Shown: positions 8,009 through 17,652, counted from the first letter of the stretch. The stretch is DNA of 64,000 nucleotides from Thiohalobacter sp. IOR34 (GCF_030406045.1 NZ_CP128988.1:717438-781437); one strand, 5' to 3'. Notes: generated by a model not told the origin, from the sequence alone. Numbers and translations are program-made.

Positions 8009-9226
8009 TCAGAGCACCGCGTCCCTGGCCACTACCACGATGCCGTTGGGCGAGATGGTGAAACGCTCGCGGTCGGCCTCCGGCTCGACACCGATACGGG
8101 TGCCGTCCGGGATCCGTACCCCCTTGTCGACGATGCAGCGATGCAGTTCGCAGCCATCCCCCACCTCCACCTCGTTGAACAGCAGGCTGTCCTGCACCAC
8201 GGTCTCGTCGCCGATATAGACGTGGGGGAAGAGGATGGAATGCTGTACGCTGCCGCCGGCGATCACCGTGCCGCCGGCGACGATGGAATTGAGGAACAGG
8301 CCCTCGTTGCCGGAGGCGCCGGGTATGGTTCGGGCCGGTGCCGCCTGCGGCTGATAGGTGCGGATCGGCCAGTCCTTCTGGTAGAGGTTGAGCGAGGGCT
8401 GCGGACGAAGCAGGTCCATGTTGGCCTCGTAGAAGGCGTCCAGGGTACCGACGTCGCGCCAGTAGCGGTCCGGTGTGACCCGCCCCTGTTCGCCGCCGAA
8501 GCGGTGGGCATAGAGACGCCGCTCCTGGATCAGGCCGGGGAGGATGTCCTTGCCGAAGTCGTGGCTGGAGGCGGGATCGGCATGGTCGGCGCGTAGCCGG
8601 TCCAGCAGCAGCTCGGTGGAGAACACATAGATGCCCATCGATACCAGGGCACGGCGGGGATCGTCCGGCATCGCGGTCGGCTGATCCGGTTTCTCCGCGA
8701 AGGCTGTGATGCGTTGCTCCGCGTCCACGCTGAGCACGCCGAACTGACTCGCCTCTTGCAGATCGACCTCCATGCAGGCGATGGTCACGTCAGCCGCCTG
8801 CTGTTCGTGGAAACGCAGCATGGCGGCATAGTCCATGCGGTAGATGTGATCGCCGGAGAGAATCAGCACCTGGCGCGCACCGCTGCGCTCCAGCAGATAG
8901 AGATTCTGGTAGATGGCATCGGCGGTGCCGGCATACCAGCTCTCGCCCATGCGCATCTGCGGCGGCACCGTGGTGATGTATTCGCCCAGTTCCGGATTGA
9001 AGATCGACCATCCGTCACGCAGGTGTTTCTGCAGCGAATGCGACTTGTACTGGGTCAGCACCAGGATGCGGCGCAATCCCGAGTGCAGACAGTTGCTGAG
9101 GGTGAAATCGATGATCCGGTATTTGCCACCGAAGGGGACCGCTGGCTTGGCACGGTCGCGGGTCAGCGGTTGCAGGCGTGAACCGATGCCGCCGGCCAGG
9201 ATGATGGTGAGGGTTTCGTCCAGCAT
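8009..9226 (-). CDS. glgC: Glucose-1-phosphate adenylyltransferase
   Basis: This enzyme makes ADP-glucose from ATP and glucose-1-phosphate, the regulated step of bacterial glycogen synthesis. The start at 9226 gives a 405-residue protein beginning [18 protein letters not shown]; a GAAGGA motif precedes it. The nucleotide-binding loop [22 protein letters not shown] is at residues ~10-32 and the [14 protein letters not shown] segment follows. A C-terminal left-handed beta-helix domain is indicated by the isoleucine-rich repeats ([19 protein letters not shown]). No other glg gene is adjacent. The 3' end faces the REP array. Confidence 0.94.
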   Translation of the reverse strand: MLDETLTIILAGGIGSRLQPLTRDRAKPAVPFGGKYRIIDFTLSNCLHSGLRRILVLTQYKSHSLQKHLRDGWSIFNPELGEYITTVPPQMRMGESWYAGTADAIYQNLYLLERSGARQVLILSGDHIYRMDYAAMLRFHEQQAADVTIACMEVDLQEASQFGVLSVDAEQRITAFAEKPDQPTAMPDDPRRALVSMGIYVFSTELLLDRLRADHADPASSHDFGKDILPGLIQERRLYAHRFGGEQGRVTPDRYWRDVGTLDAFYEANMDLLRPQPSLNLYQKDWPIRTYQPQAAPARTIPGASGNEGLFLNSIVAGGTVIAGGSVQHSILFPHVYIGDETVVQDSLLFNEVEVGDGCELHRCIVDKGVRIPDGTRIGVEPEADRERFTISPNGIVVVARDAVL

Positions 9227-9688
9227 GGTCTTGGTCCTTCGATTAATAGCACCAGCCCGGGTTGAGTGGGGGCGCATTATACCGATCGCCCGGCCGATGT
9301 CCTTGTTCTTCCTCCAGCATCGGGCGGGGCGCCGCCAGGGCCGAAAAAAAACCGCTCTGACCGTAACTGACAGTCGGCAGCGGCAGCTCGCCGGGCACGG
9401 CCCGGCAGGGTCGTTCCATGGCTGCCAGCACCCGCTATGCCCCGCTGGAGCGGCCTTGCATTAACCATTTATTTATCCTGGGTTTTATCCTGTCGCCCGC
9501 CGTCGCTGGCCGTGCCTGCGAGGTATATTAGAATATTGCTGATTTCCGTTTGATGGCCTTTTCTCCTTGTAACGCTTGGCTTTTCCTGCCAGGGGGCGGC
9601 TTGATGCAAGTCAATGAGGCCGCTTCAGGGTTGATGTCTAGTTTCCCTGTCTTTGGTGAGGGTATGTCAACTGTTAAGGAGATCCGGT
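9227..9688. other. Intergenic region between divergent glgC and porin genes
   Basis: This 462-base gap carries the promoters of two divergent genes. A GC-rich dyad (CCGGGC-AC-GGCCCGG) lies near 9390-9406 with no T-run. An AT-rich segment at 9519-9540 (GTATATTAGAATATT) may hold the porin promoter, but no good -35/-10 pair was found. No coding capacity was recognised. Confidence 0.4.
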
Positions 9689-10909
9689 ATGAAACAGAAA
9701 GGGCTTTTCCGGCAGCCAGTCCTGCGGCTGCATCCGCTGGCCGCGGCCTGCATGGCCATAACCACGCTCGGCGCGGCACCGCTGGTGCAGGCCGGCGACG
9801 ACATCACCGCCGCGCTGACTGGCGGCACGCCCAACCTGGATATGCGGCTGCGCTACGAGACGGTCGACCAGGACGGCGTCAGCAAGGATGCCAAGGGGCT
9901 GACCCTGCGTACCCGCCTCGGTTACCGCACCGGCGACTATCGGGGCTTCAAGGTATTCGCCGAGTTCGAGGACACCACGGCGATCGGTGACGACGATTTC
10001 AACAGCAGCAAGAACGGCAAGACCAACTACCCGACGATCGCCGACCCGGATGCCACCGAGGTCAATCAGGCCTACATCGATTACACCGGCCTGAGCGACA
10101 CCACCCTGCGCTACGGCCTGCAGCGGGTGATTCTCGACAATGCCCGTTTCGTGGGCAACGTCGGCTGGCGCCAGAACGAGCAGACCTTCAACGGCTTCAG
10201 CCTGGTCAACACCTCGTTGCCGGATACCACCCTGGTCTATGGCTATGTCACCAACGTCAACACCATCACGGATACCGACATCGACGTCAAGGCGCATGTG
10301 TTGAATGCCGGCTACAACGGTTTGTCCTTCGGCAAGCTGACCGCCTATGCCTATCTGATCGAGTTCACCAACTCCCCGGCCGCCTCGCAGAAGACCCTGG
10401 GCCTGCGCTTCGCCGGTTCACACGACATGGATGGCTGGTCGCTGCTGTACACGGCGGAATATGCCCAGCAGAGCGACTACAAGGATGGCGACAACGGCAT
10501 CGATGGCGACTACCAGCTGTTCGAGCTGGGTGCCAAGGTCAGCGGCATCACCGCCAAGGTCAGCTACGAGCTGCTCGGCGCCGACAACTACAGCGGCTTC
10601 GAGACGCCGATCGCCACCAAGCATGCCTTCAACGGCTGGGCCGACAAGTTCCTCAACACCCCGGCCGACGGTCTGAAGGATGTGTTCGTGACCGTCGGCG
10701 GTTCGCTGGCCGGGGTCAAGCTGAAGGCGGTCTACCACGATTTCTCTTCCGACCGGGGCAGCACCGACTACGGTACGGAGTGGGATCTGCTGGCCGCCAA
10801 GAAGTTCGGCAAGCACTACAGCGTCGGCGCCAAGTATGCCAACTACGATGCCGACAACTACCTCACCGACACCAGCAAGTTCTGGCTCTGGGGCAGTCTG
10901 AAGTTCTGA
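9689..10909 (+). CDS. Outer-membrane porin, alginate-export-like beta-barrel
   Basis: The product has 406 residues with an N-terminal signal peptide ending near VQAGDD. The mature protein has alternating strand patterns throughout and a C-terminal Phe (GSLKF), typical of outer-membrane barrels recognised by the Bam complex. The segment NLDMRLRYETVDQDG...LTLRTRLGYRTGDYRGFKVFAEFED is like Alginate_exp-family porins found in many Proteobacteria, where the true substrate is often unknown. Start 9689 has AGGAG at 9676-9680. A strong terminator follows at 10929. The substrate cannot be told from the sequence. Confidence 0.78.
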   Translation: MKQKGLFRQPVLRLHPLAAACMAITTLGAAPLVQAGDDITAALTGGTPNLDMRLRYETVDQDGVSKDAKGLTLRTRLGYRTGDYRGFKVFAEFEDTTAIGDDDFNSSKNGKTNYPTIADPDATEVNQAYIDYTGLSDTTLRYGLQRVILDNARFVGNVGWRQNEQTFNGFSLVNTSLPDTTLVYGYVTNVNTITDTDIDVKAHVLNAGYNGLSFGKLTAYAYLIEFTNSPAASQKTLGLRFAGSHDMDGWSLLYTAEYAQQSDYKDGDNGIDGDYQLFELGAKVSGITAKVSYELLGADNYSGFETPIATKHAFNGWADKFLNTPADGLKDVFVTVGGSLAGVKLKAVYHDFSSDRGSTDYGTEWDLLAAKKFGKHYSVGAKYANYDADNYLTDTSKFWLWGSLKF

Positions 10910-10928
10910 TCCTCCTCCCCTGGGATCG

Positions 10929-10961
10929 GGCCGCAGCTCCTTCCGGGGTTGCGGCCTTTTT
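10929..10961 (+). terminator. Rho-independent terminator of the porin gene
   Basis: The GGCCGCA/TGCGGCC stem (10929-10935 with 10950-10956) is followed by TTTTT at 10957-10961, 20 bases after the stop codon. Confidence 0.85.
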
Positions 10962-10995
10962 CGTTGTTCCGGTTTGCTCGGGAGGCGATCATAGT

Positions 10996-11116
10996 GATCG
11001 CAGCCTGGAGGCCGCTCCTACCGATGGCCTGGTGGCCGCCCTGACCGTAACCTGGCGATCGCTCCTACCGTTGGCGTGGCGGATCCGCCCGTAGGAGCGG
11101 TCGCCAGGCCGCGATC
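10996..11116. repeat. Cluster of three REP-type elements
   Basis: An inverted REP core lies at 10996-11021, a degenerate inverted one near 11053-11069, and a direct one at 11091-11116 (GTAGGAGCGGTCGCCAGGCC). The cluster lies between the porin terminator and the 3' end of the kinase gene, a typical position between convergent genes. Confidence 0.85.
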
Positions 11117-11186
11117 GGGGTTGTGACCGAATCGTGGTGTGGCCGTTTGTCTCAGACGAAACCGCCCCGGCTCTGTCAGCAGCCTG

Positions 11187-12896
11187 CTAGGACATGAAGT
11201 GGAACAGCAGGGCCAGATTGGCCAGCAGCAGGAAGATGGCCAGGCCACGCCAGAAGGCGACCGGGTTGCGTTCCAGCAGCGGAGGGATCTCGTCGCGCTG
11301 CAGTTGCGTGTTGGGCTGGCCGATGTCGTGCACGAACTCCGACAGCAGCCGGTAGCGCCGCTCGGGATCGATGCGGGTGGCCTTCTGCAGGGCGGCGTCC
11401 ATCCAGGCCGGCACCTCGGGGTTGAACTGCCGCGCCGGCCGGTAGCGGACCCGCTGCAGGTTGCGCGGCCTGAGTTCCGCCTTGTAGGGTAGCTGGCCGG
11501 TGAGCATCTCGTAGCTGATCACGCCGAGCGAGAAGATGTCGGAGACATTGCTTGCGGGGTAGCCCTGCAGATACTCGGGTGCCGTGTAGTGTCGGGTGCC
11601 GAGCAGATTGTCGCGGCCGAAGGGCATGCTGATCTCCTCGATGCCGGCAATCTTGGTGGAGCCGAAGTCGATGAGCTTCACCGTCCCCTGTTCGTCGATC
11701 AGGATGTTCTCCGGTTTCAGGTCCTGGTGGATCATCTCCAGGCGATGGAAGGCACGCAGGCCGGCGGCGATCTGGGTGACGATGTCGCGCACCGCGGTCA
11801 GCGAGGGGCCGGGGTGGTCGTGCATCCATTCGCGCAGGGTCTGGCCGGCAACGTGCTCGGTGACATAGTACAGGCAGCTACGCCGCCGCGGCGGCTCCAG
11901 CACCCGCAGCACGTGCGGACTGTTCAGCCGCCGTCCCACCCACTCCTCGTGCAGAAAGGCGTCGATGTATTCCGCATCGTCCTCGTAGTTCACCGAAGGG
12001 GTCTTGATCACCACCTGCTGCTGCGTCTCGGTATCGACAGCCAGGTAGACCTGGGTCCGGCGGCTGGCATGCAGTTCGCGCAGGATGCGGTAGCCGTCCA
12101 GCACCATGCCGGCTTCCAGCGGTGGCGGGAAGGGCAGTTCGGTGAGGCGCTGATAGACCTCGTCCGCGCTGGGTAGCGGAAGCTGCACCAGGTGCAGCAT
12201 CTGGCAAGTCAGGTTGTCGTCGCTGCCTGCCGCCAGCGCGGCCTCGACGATGGCCCGGGTGCAGGCCTCCGGATCCTCGGCATGTGCCTCGATCAGCTGT
12301 TCGAGCTGGCGGTCGTCGAGCACGTCGTGGATGCCGTCGGTGGTGAGCAGGAAGCGGTCGCCGCGCTCCACGGGCAGGCTGCGGAAATCGATGTCCAGGT
12401 GCAGGTCGATGCCCATGGCCCGGCTCAGGTAGCTCTTGTGCTCGTCGACGTGGAAGCGGTGGTCGCGGGTCAGGCGCTCGAGGGGTTCACCGCTGCGCTT
12501 GCGGTAGATGCGCGTGTCGCCGACATGGAACAGAAAGGCGGTGTCGGACTTGACGATCAGGGCGCTGAGGGTGGCCACCATGCCCTTGTGGCTGCCGTAC
12601 TGCTGCTGCCCCTGGCCGTACAGCCAGCGGTTCAGGGCGGTGAGGATCTTGGCGCCGGAGGTCTCGACGCTCCAGGAGTCCGGGGTGCTGAAGTAGTCGT
12701 TGAGAAAGCCCTGCACGCAGGCCTCGGCGGCCTCCTTGCCGGCCTCGCTGCCGCTCATGCCGTCGGCGATCACCACGGCGATGCCCTTGGTGAGCAGCAG
12801 CGGCGGCCTGGGGATGCGGATGCCGCAGGAGTCGTCGTTGGACTCCTTGACCCCGGCCGAGGAGTACTGGCCGGCGTTGACGTCGAGTTCTGGCAT
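11187..12896 (-). CDS. Fusion of PP2C-type protein phosphatase and serine/threonine kinase, membrane anchored
   Basis: The product has 569 residues. The N-terminal PP2C domain (~5-240) has the Asp-rich motifs IADGMSGSEAGKEAA, GDTRIYR and LLTTDGIHD. A protein kinase domain (~265-520) has the catalytic lysine in VVIKTP, HQDLKPENILI in the catalytic loop (HQD in place of HRD) and DFG in IDFGSTK. A C-terminal membrane helix (~545-565) should anchor it to the inner membrane. Genes of this architecture sit next to nitrate transporter and nirBD genes in pseudomonads. Here it follows the nitrate transporter in the same direction (gap 103 bases, with a REP). It probably regulates nitrate uptake or assimilation by reversible phosphorylation; the target is unknown. 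Confidence 0.88.
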   Translation of the reverse strand: MPELDVNAGQYSSAGVKESNDDSCGIRIPRPPLLLTKGIAVVIADGMSGSEAGKEAAEACVQGFLNDYFSTPDSWSVETSGAKILTALNRWLYGQGQQQYGSHKGMVATLSALIVKSDTAFLFHVGDTRIYRKRSGEPLERLTRDHRFHVDEHKSYLSRAMGIDLHLDIDFRSLPVERGDRFLLTTDGIHDVLDDRQLEQLIEAHAEDPEACTRAIVEAALAAGSDDNLTCQMLHLVQLPLPSADEVYQRLTELPFPPPLEAGMVLDGYRILRELHASRRTQVYLAVDTETQQQVVIKTPSVNYEDDAEYIDAFLHEEWVGRRLNSPHVLRVLEPPRRRSCLYYVTEHVAGQTLREWMHDHPGPSLTAVRDIVTQIAAGLRAFHRLEMIHQDLKPENILIDEQGTVKLIDFGSTKIAGIEEISMPFGRDNLLGTRHYTAPEYLQGYPASNVSDIFSLGVISYEMLTGQLPYKAELRPRNLQRVRYRPARQFNPEVPAWMDAALQKATRIDPERRYRLLSEFVHDIGQPNTQLQRDEIPPLLERNPVAFWRGLAIFLLLANLALLFHFMS

Positions 12897-12936
12897 GGGG
12901 AGATTCTATCTGCTCAGCGCGCAATAGCCACGGAGT

Positions 12937-12985
12937 GTAGGAGCGGCCTCCCGGCCGCGATCAGGGTTCCCAGCAAAATCGCGGC
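12937..12985. repeat. REP element plus partial inverted copy
   Basis: A REP core GTAGGAGCGGCCTCCCGGCC starts at 12937. A truncated inverted copy (AATCGCGGCCGGAA) lies near 12975-12988. They occupy the gap between the transporter stop and the kinase start, so they could reduce the kinase level relative to the transporter. Confidence 0.75.
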
Positions 12986-12999
12986 CGGAACGCCGCCCC

Positions 13000-14469
13000 T
13001 CAGCTCACCTCGATCATCTGCACCGTGCCATCGGGCAGCACCTCGTGCATGTGGCCCCTGGGTTCGTCGAGGAAGACGAACACCGCGACCAGGGTGAGCA
13101 GCGCGGCGCCGGCGATGGTGAGGAAGAAGACCTGCGGCGTGACGAAGGATAGCACGGTGAGGAAGGTCACGGCGCCGACGCTGCCGTAGGCGCCGGCCAT
13201 GCCGGCCACCTGTCCGGTGAGGCGGCGTTTGACCAGGGGAACCATGGCGAACACCGCACCTTCACCCGCCTGGACGAAGAAGGAGCAGGTCATGGTGGCG
13301 ATCACCGCCAGCCATACCGGCCAGCCGCTGTCGATGTTGCCGAGCAGGAAGTAGCCCGCGACCAGGCCGCCGATCAGGATCAGCAGGGTCTTCTTGCGAC
13401 CGAAGCGATCGCTGATCAGGCCGCCGCCGGGGCGGGCCACCAGGTTCATGAAGGCATAGCCCGAGGCCAGCAGGCCGGCGCTGGCCGGACTCAGCCCGAA
13501 GGTGTCGAGGAAGAATAGCGGCAGCATGGAGACCACCGCCAGTTCGGAGCCGAAGGTGACCATGTAGGCCAGATCCAGCACGGCCACCTGCTTGAAGCTG
13601 TAGCGCTCGATCTCCGGCACCTCCTGGTGAAAGACATGGCCGTTGATCTGATAGATGCGGACCACCTGGAAAAGATAGATGCCCGCCAGCGAGGCATAGA
13701 TGAACCAGGTGGTCGTCGTCTCCAGCATGCCCAGGTTGCCGGGGCCGAGCTTCCAGGTGAGCAGGGCCAGGGCGGCATACATGGGGATGTTCATGACGAG
13801 GTAGAGGAAGAAGTCCCCCTTGCTGGTGACTTCCATGGCGCCCGATTTCCTCGGCTTGAAGTAGGTCGAGCCCTTGGGTGTGTCCGAGACCGAAAAGAAA
13901 TAGACCATCGAATAGATCAGCGCCAGCACGCCGGTCGCGGCGATGGCCCAGCGCCAGCCGTCCTCGCCACCGAACCACAGGGCGAGGCTGGGCAGGATCA
14001 TGGCGGCAGCGGCCGAGCCGAAGTTGCCCCAGCCGCCATAGACGCCTTCGGCGACGCCGACCTGCCTGGCCGGGAACCATTCGCTGACCATGCGGATGCC
14101 GATGACGAAGCCGGCGCCGACGAAGCCGAGCAGGAAGCGCATCAGGGCCAGTTGCTCGTATTCATCGGCGAAGGCGAAGCCGAAGCAGAGGAAGGCGCCG
14201 GCGACCAGCAGCAGGGCATACATGCGCCGTGGACCGAAGTGATCGACCAGCATGCCGACGACGATTCGCGCGGGAATGGTCAGCGCCACGTTGAGGATGA
14301 ACAGTGTCTTGACCTGCTGGTCGGTCAGATTCAGCGCCTCGCGCATCACCCCGATCAGCGGTGCCATGTTGAACCAGATGAAGAAGCTGAGGAAGAAGGC
14401 AAACCAGGTGAGATGCAGGATGCGCATGTTGCCCTTGAAACTGAGCAGGTTGAGTGTCGGTTGTGACAT
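13000..14469 (-). CDS. Nitrate/nitrite transporter, MFS family (NarK/NasA type)
   Basis: The start at 14469 gives a 489-residue protein beginning [14 protein letters not shown], with GAGG upstream. The upstream in-frame extension to 14586 overlaps the promoter and is not used. About twelve hydrophobic helices are seen. The NarK signature occurs in both halves: [16 protein letters not shown] near residue 155 and [14 protein letters not shown] near residue 430. The conserved GIRMVSEWF carries the substrate-binding arginine. It imports nitrate and/or exports nitrite across the inner membrane. Its divergence from nirBD-nasA and its own sigma-54/NtrC-type promoter indicate an assimilatory role. 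Confidence 0.92.
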   Translation of the reverse strand: MSQPTLNLLSFKGNMRILHLTWFAFFLSFFIWFNMAPLIGVMREALNLTDQQVKTLFILNVALTIPARIVVGMLVDHFGPRRMYALLLVAGAFLCFGFAFADEYEQLALMRFLLGFVGAGFVIGIRMVSEWFPARQVGVAEGVYGGWGNFGSAAAAMILPSLALWFGGEDGWRWAIAATGVLALIYSMVYFFSVSDTPKGSTYFKPRKSGAMEVTSKGDFFLYLVMNIPMYAALALLTWKLGPGNLGMLETTTTWFIYASLAGIYLFQVVRIYQINGHVFHQEVPEIERYSFKQVAVLDLAYMVTFGSELAVVSMLPLFFLDTFGLSPASAGLLASGYAFMNLVARPGGGLISDRFGRKKTLLILIGGLVAGYFLLGNIDSGWPVWLAVIATMTCSFFVQAGEGAVFAMVPLVKRRLTGQVAGMAGAYGSVGAVTFLTVLSFVTPQVFFLTIAGAALLTLVAVFVFLDEPRGHMHEVLPDGTVQMIEVS

Positions 14470-14510
14470 GGGGTACCTCGAAAGACGATGTTCGAATGTC
14501 TCCACCTTCA

Positions 14511-14525
14511 GCAAGCACCATGCCA
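14511..14525 (-). promoter_or_regulatory. Sigma-54 promoter of the nitrate transporter-kinase operon
   Basis: Read on the minus strand the sequence is TGGCATG-GTGC-TTGC, with GG-N10-GC spacing. The expected start lies near 14500, about 30 bases before the transporter ATG at 14469. Confidence 0.75.
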
Positions 14526-14589
14526 TGAATGCAAGTCGATGATTAAGAAGCTGATTCCATTGTTGCTGGAGGTTCATGAGCGCCACAGG

Positions 14590-14605
14590 TGCACGAAATG
14601 GGTGC
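14590..14605. promoter_or_regulatory. NtrC-like binding site
   Basis: TGCAC-GAAATG-GGTGC is a 16-base near-palindrome matching the NtrC pattern TGCACC-N4-TGGTGC in its outer five bases on each side. It lies about 95-105 bases upstream of the predicted start of the transporter operon, a usual enhancer distance. Confidence 0.6.
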
Positions 14606-14677
14606 GTGTGGACAGCCGTTTGCTCCTGCAGGGGGTGAGGGGTTGCTCATAGGCGCGGCAAAGATATGGGCTGCCCT

Positions 14678-14703
14678 GATCGCGGCCGGGAGGCCGCTCC
14701 TAC
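14678..14703 (-). repeat. REP element
   Basis: This is a single REP core in inverted orientation (GATCGCGGCCGGGAGGCC then GCTCCTAC) between the NtrC-like site and the MITE-like element. Confidence 0.8.
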
Positions 14704-14728
14704 GGGCGGATTCACCTGCAAGCGGTGG

Positions 14729-14980
14729 CTATCCCGGATATTGCACCAAGGCGGCTGGCATGAACGGGGTTCGCGCTGTAATCCAAGGACGCCATGGGCA
14801 TGAAAGGCCCTCCGGGCGGGTTGCAGTTTGCGCCTATTCGATGTCAGGCCGACTCTGGCTGCGCATCCTGGGCGATCCCCCTCGAACCATAGCGACGGCC
14901 ATGGTTTTTCGGACGATCACCCAAGCTGCTTTGCCAGCCTCGCCCTGAGCATCGAATCCTTGGTGCAATATCCGGGCTAT
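14729..14980. mobile_element. MITE-like element, copy A
   Basis: A 244-bp core (14733-14976) has perfect 19-bp terminal inverted repeats, CCCGGATATTGCACCAAGG and its complement. It is flanked by the direct repeat CTAT at 14729-14732 and 14977-14980, a likely 4-bp target duplication. No transposase frame is inside. The interior, read on the minus strand, is clearly similar over its length to copy B at 26543-26794. It separates two divergent nitrogen-regulated operons. Confidence 0.85.
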
Positions 14981-15030
14981 CCCGGATGCGGATGGCCGGG
15001 GCTGTATGAGGAGGCAGGCAGGCGCTCCGC

Positions 15031-15059
15031 TGCACCAGGTTGGTGCGCCATTTTGGGGC
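15031..15059. promoter_or_regulatory. Two overlapping NtrC-like sites upstream of nirB
   Basis: TGCACC-AGGT-TGGTGC at 15031-15046 is a full match to the NtrC consensus. TGCGCC-ATTT-TGGGGC at 15044-15059 is a second, weaker copy. They lie about 90-115 bases upstream of the sigma-54 promoter at 15147. Confidence 0.8.
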
Positions 15060-15146
15060 GCAAGATTCCGCTTCAGTCCCCGGGTTTATCAGTAAACTCT
15101 AATCATCACATCGGCTTAGCCCTGCGCAGGCGCGGCCTGCGGTCGC

Positions 15147-15161
15147 TGGCACGCTCCTTGC
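15147..15161 (+). promoter_or_regulatory. Sigma-54 promoter of nirB-nirD
   Basis: TGGCACG-CTCC-TTGC has GG at 15148-15149 and GC at 15160-15161. The transcript should start near 15173, giving a short leader before nirB at 15211. Confidence 0.85.
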
Positions 15162-15210
15162 CATAACCCCGGTATCGCATTGAGAACGCATGCACTTGGA
15201 GCAACCACAG

Positions 15211-17652
15211 ATGACGAAAGAGAAACTGGTCCTGGTCGGCAATGGCATGGCAGGTGTCCGCACCCTCGAGGAGTTGCTGAAGATCGACCCCGAGCAATAC
15301 GAGATCACGGTGTTCGGTGCCGAGCCCTATGGCAACTACAACCGCATCATGCTGTCGCCGGTACTGGCCGGTGAGAAGACGCTCGACGAGATCATGCTCA
15401 ACGACGAGCAATGGTATGCGGAAAACGGCATCACCCTGCACAAGGGCAAGAAGGTGGTGGAGATCGACCGGGTGCGGCGCATCGTCCGCGCCGACGATGG
15501 CACCGAGGCCGCCTATGACCGCCTGATCCTGGCCACCGGCTCGCAGCCCTTCATCATCCCGGTGCCCGGCAAGGAGCTGGACGGGGTGATCGCCTTCCGC
15601 GACATCGCCGACGTGGAGCGCATGCTGCAGGCGGCCGGCAAGACCAATGGCAAGGCGGTGGTCATCGGCGGCGGCCTGCTCGGGCTGGAGGCGGCCAACG
15701 GTCTGCAGAAGCAGGGCATGGACGTCACCGTGGTGCATCTCATGGACAGCCTGATGGAGCGGCAGCTCGATGCGCCGGCGGCGGGCATGCTGAAGCGCTC
15801 GCTGGAGGCGCGGGGGCTGAGTTTCCTGATGCCGGCCCAGACCGAGGCGATCCTTGGCCGGGACCGGGTCGAGGGGGTGCGCTTCAAGGACGGCCTGGAG
15901 GTGGCCGCCGACCTGGTGGTGATGTCGGTCGGCATCCGCCCCAACATCGAACTGGCCAAGTCCTGTGGCCTGCACTGCGAGCGCGGCGTGGTCGTCAACG
16001 ACACGCTGCAGACCTTCGATCCGCGCATCTATGCGGTCGGCGAATGCGTGCAGCACCGCGGCCAGACCTACGGCCTGGTGGCGCCGTTGTTCGAGATGGC
16101 CAAGGTCTGCGCCAACCACCTGGCGAAGATGGGCATCGCCCGCTATGAGGGCTCGCTGACCTCGACCAAGCTCAAGGTGACCGGCATCGACCTGTTCTCG
16201 GCCGGCGACTTCCACGGCGACGAGAACACCGAGTCGCTGGTGCTGCAGGATCCGGGGCGCGAGGTCTACAAGAAGGTGGTGCTGCGCGACAACCGCATCA
16301 TCGGTGCCGTGATGTACGGCGACACCATCGACGGTAGCTGGTATTTCGAGCTGATGCGCGATGCCACCGACGTCAGCGACATCCGCGACCACCTGCTGTT
16401 CGGCCAGGCGCACCTCGGCGATTCCGGGCATGGCGACGACAAGCGGGTGGCGGCCATGGCCGACAGCGCCGAGATCTGCGGCTGCAACGGCGTCTGCAAG
16501 GGCGACATCGTCAAGGCCATCACCGAGAAGAAGCTGTTCACCCTGGAGGAGGTGCGCGCCCACACCAAGGCGTCCAGCTCCTGCGGTTCCTGCACCGGCC
16601 TGGTCGAGGCGCTGCTGTCCCACGTGCTGGGTGGCGACTACTCCACCGCCCCGCACCTCAAGCCGCTGTGCGGTTGCACCGAACACACCCACGACGAGGT
16701 CCGCGCGGCGATCCGCGACCAGGAACTGAAGTCGATGCAGGCGCTGATGCGCGCCCTCGACTGGAAGACCCCGGACGGCTGCGCCAAGTGCCGGCCGGCG
16801 CTGAACTACTATCTGCTCTGCCAGTGGCCGGCGGACTACCAGGACGACAGCCAGTCGCGCTTCATCAACGAGCGCGCCCACGCCAACATCCAGAAGGACG
16901 GCAGCTACTCGGTAATCCCGCGCATGTGGGGTGGCATCACCTCGCCGGAGGAACTGCGCACCATCGCCGACATCGCCGAGCGCTACGAGGTCAAGACGGT
17001 GCACGTCACCGGTGGCCAGCGTATCGGTCTCTATGGTCTGGCCAAGGAACAGTTGCCCGCCATCTGGCGAGAGTTGAGCGCGGCGGGCATGGTCTCCGGG
17101 CATGCCTATGGCAAGGCGCTGCGCACGGTGAAGACCTGTGTCGGCAAGGAGTGGTGCCGCTTCGGCACCCAGGACTCGACGGCCCTGGGCATCGCCCTGG
17201 AGCAGTTGACCTGGGGTTCGTGGACGCCGCACAAGTTCAAGCTGGCTGCCTCTGGCTGTCCGCGCAACTGCGCCGAGGCGACCATCAAGGACTTCGGCGT
17301 GGTCTGTGTCGACTCCGGCTATGAGCTGCACGTCGGCGGCAACGGCGGCGTCAAGGTACGGGCCACCGACTTCCTGTGCCACGTCAAGACCGAGGCCGAG
17401 GTGCTGGAATACTGCGCGGCCTTCATGCAGGTCTATCGCGAGGAGGCGCACTATCTGGAGCGCACCGCGCCCTGGATCGAGCGCGTCGGCCTCAGCTACG
17501 TCAAGGAGCGGGTGGTCGAGGACGACGAAGGCCGCAAGGCGCTGGCCCGGCGCTTCCAGGAGGCGCAGAAGCATGCCCAGGTCGATCCCTGGGAGGCGCG
17601 GGCCAGGGGCGAGGCGGCGCACGAGTTCGTGCCGATCAAGCTGGTCGGTTGA
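15211..17652 (+). CDS. nirB: Nitrite reductase (NAD(P)H), large subunit
   Basis: This enzyme reduces nitrite to ammonium in the cytoplasm using NAD(P)H, FAD, Fe-S clusters and siroheme. The start at 15211 (MTKEKLVLVGNGMAG) is preceded by GGAG; an ATG at 15190 would add seven residues. The 813-residue protein has an FAD-binding N-terminus, an NAD-binding GGGLLGLEAA near residue 150, a BFD-like [2Fe-2S] domain (CGCNGVC near residue 423 and CGSCTG near 457), ferredoxin-like half domains, and the siroheme/[4Fe-4S] cysteines in KTCVGKEWCRFG (~640) and SGCPRNC (~681). It is followed by nirD and nasA and preceded by a sigma-54/NtrC-type promoter region. Confidence 0.95.
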   Translation: MTKEKLVLVGNGMAGVRTLEELLKIDPEQYEITVFGAEPYGNYNRIMLSPVLAGEKTLDEIMLNDEQWYAENGITLHKGKKVVEIDRVRRIVRADDGTEAAYDRLILATGSQPFIIPVPGKELDGVIAFRDIADVERMLQAAGKTNGKAVVIGGGLLGLEAANGLQKQGMDVTVVHLMDSLMERQLDAPAAGMLKRSLEARGLSFLMPAQTEAILGRDRVEGVRFKDGLEVAADLVVMSVGIRPNIELAKSCGLHCERGVVVNDTLQTFDPRIYAVGECVQHRGQTYGLVAPLFEMAKVCANHLAKMGIARYEGSLTSTKLKVTGIDLFSAGDFHGDENTESLVLQDPGREVYKKVVLRDNRIIGAVMYGDTIDGSWYFELMRDATDVSDIRDHLLFGQAHLGDSGHGDDKRVAAMADSAEICGCNGVCKGDIVKAITEKKLFTLEEVRAHTKASSSCGSCTGLVEALLSHVLGGDYSTAPHLKPLCGCTEHTHDEVRAAIRDQELKSMQALMRALDWKTPDGCAKCRPALNYYLLCQWPADYQDDSQSRFINERAHANIQKDGSYSVIPRMWGGITSPEELRTIADIAERYEVKTVHVTGGQRIGLYGLAKEQLPAIWRELSAAGMVSGHAYGKALRTVKTCVGKEWCRFGTQDSTALGIALEQLTWGSWTPHKFKLAASGCPRNCAEATIKDFGVVCVDSGYELHVGGNGGVKVRATDFLCHVKTEAEVLEYCAAFMQVYREEAHYLERTAPWIERVGLSYVKERVVEDDEGRKALARRFQEAQKHAQVDPWEARARGEAAHEFVPIKLVG

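Larger units (their letters stand above)
14470..15210. other. Divergent regulatory region between the nitrate transporter and nirB
   Basis: This 741-base gap holds, from left to right: a sigma-54 promoter on the minus strand (14511-14525), an NtrC-like site (14590-14605), a REP (14678-14703), a 250-bp MITE-like element (14730-14979), two NtrC-like sites (15031-15059) and a sigma-54 promoter on the plus strand (15147-15161). No gene is seen. Confidence 0.8.
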
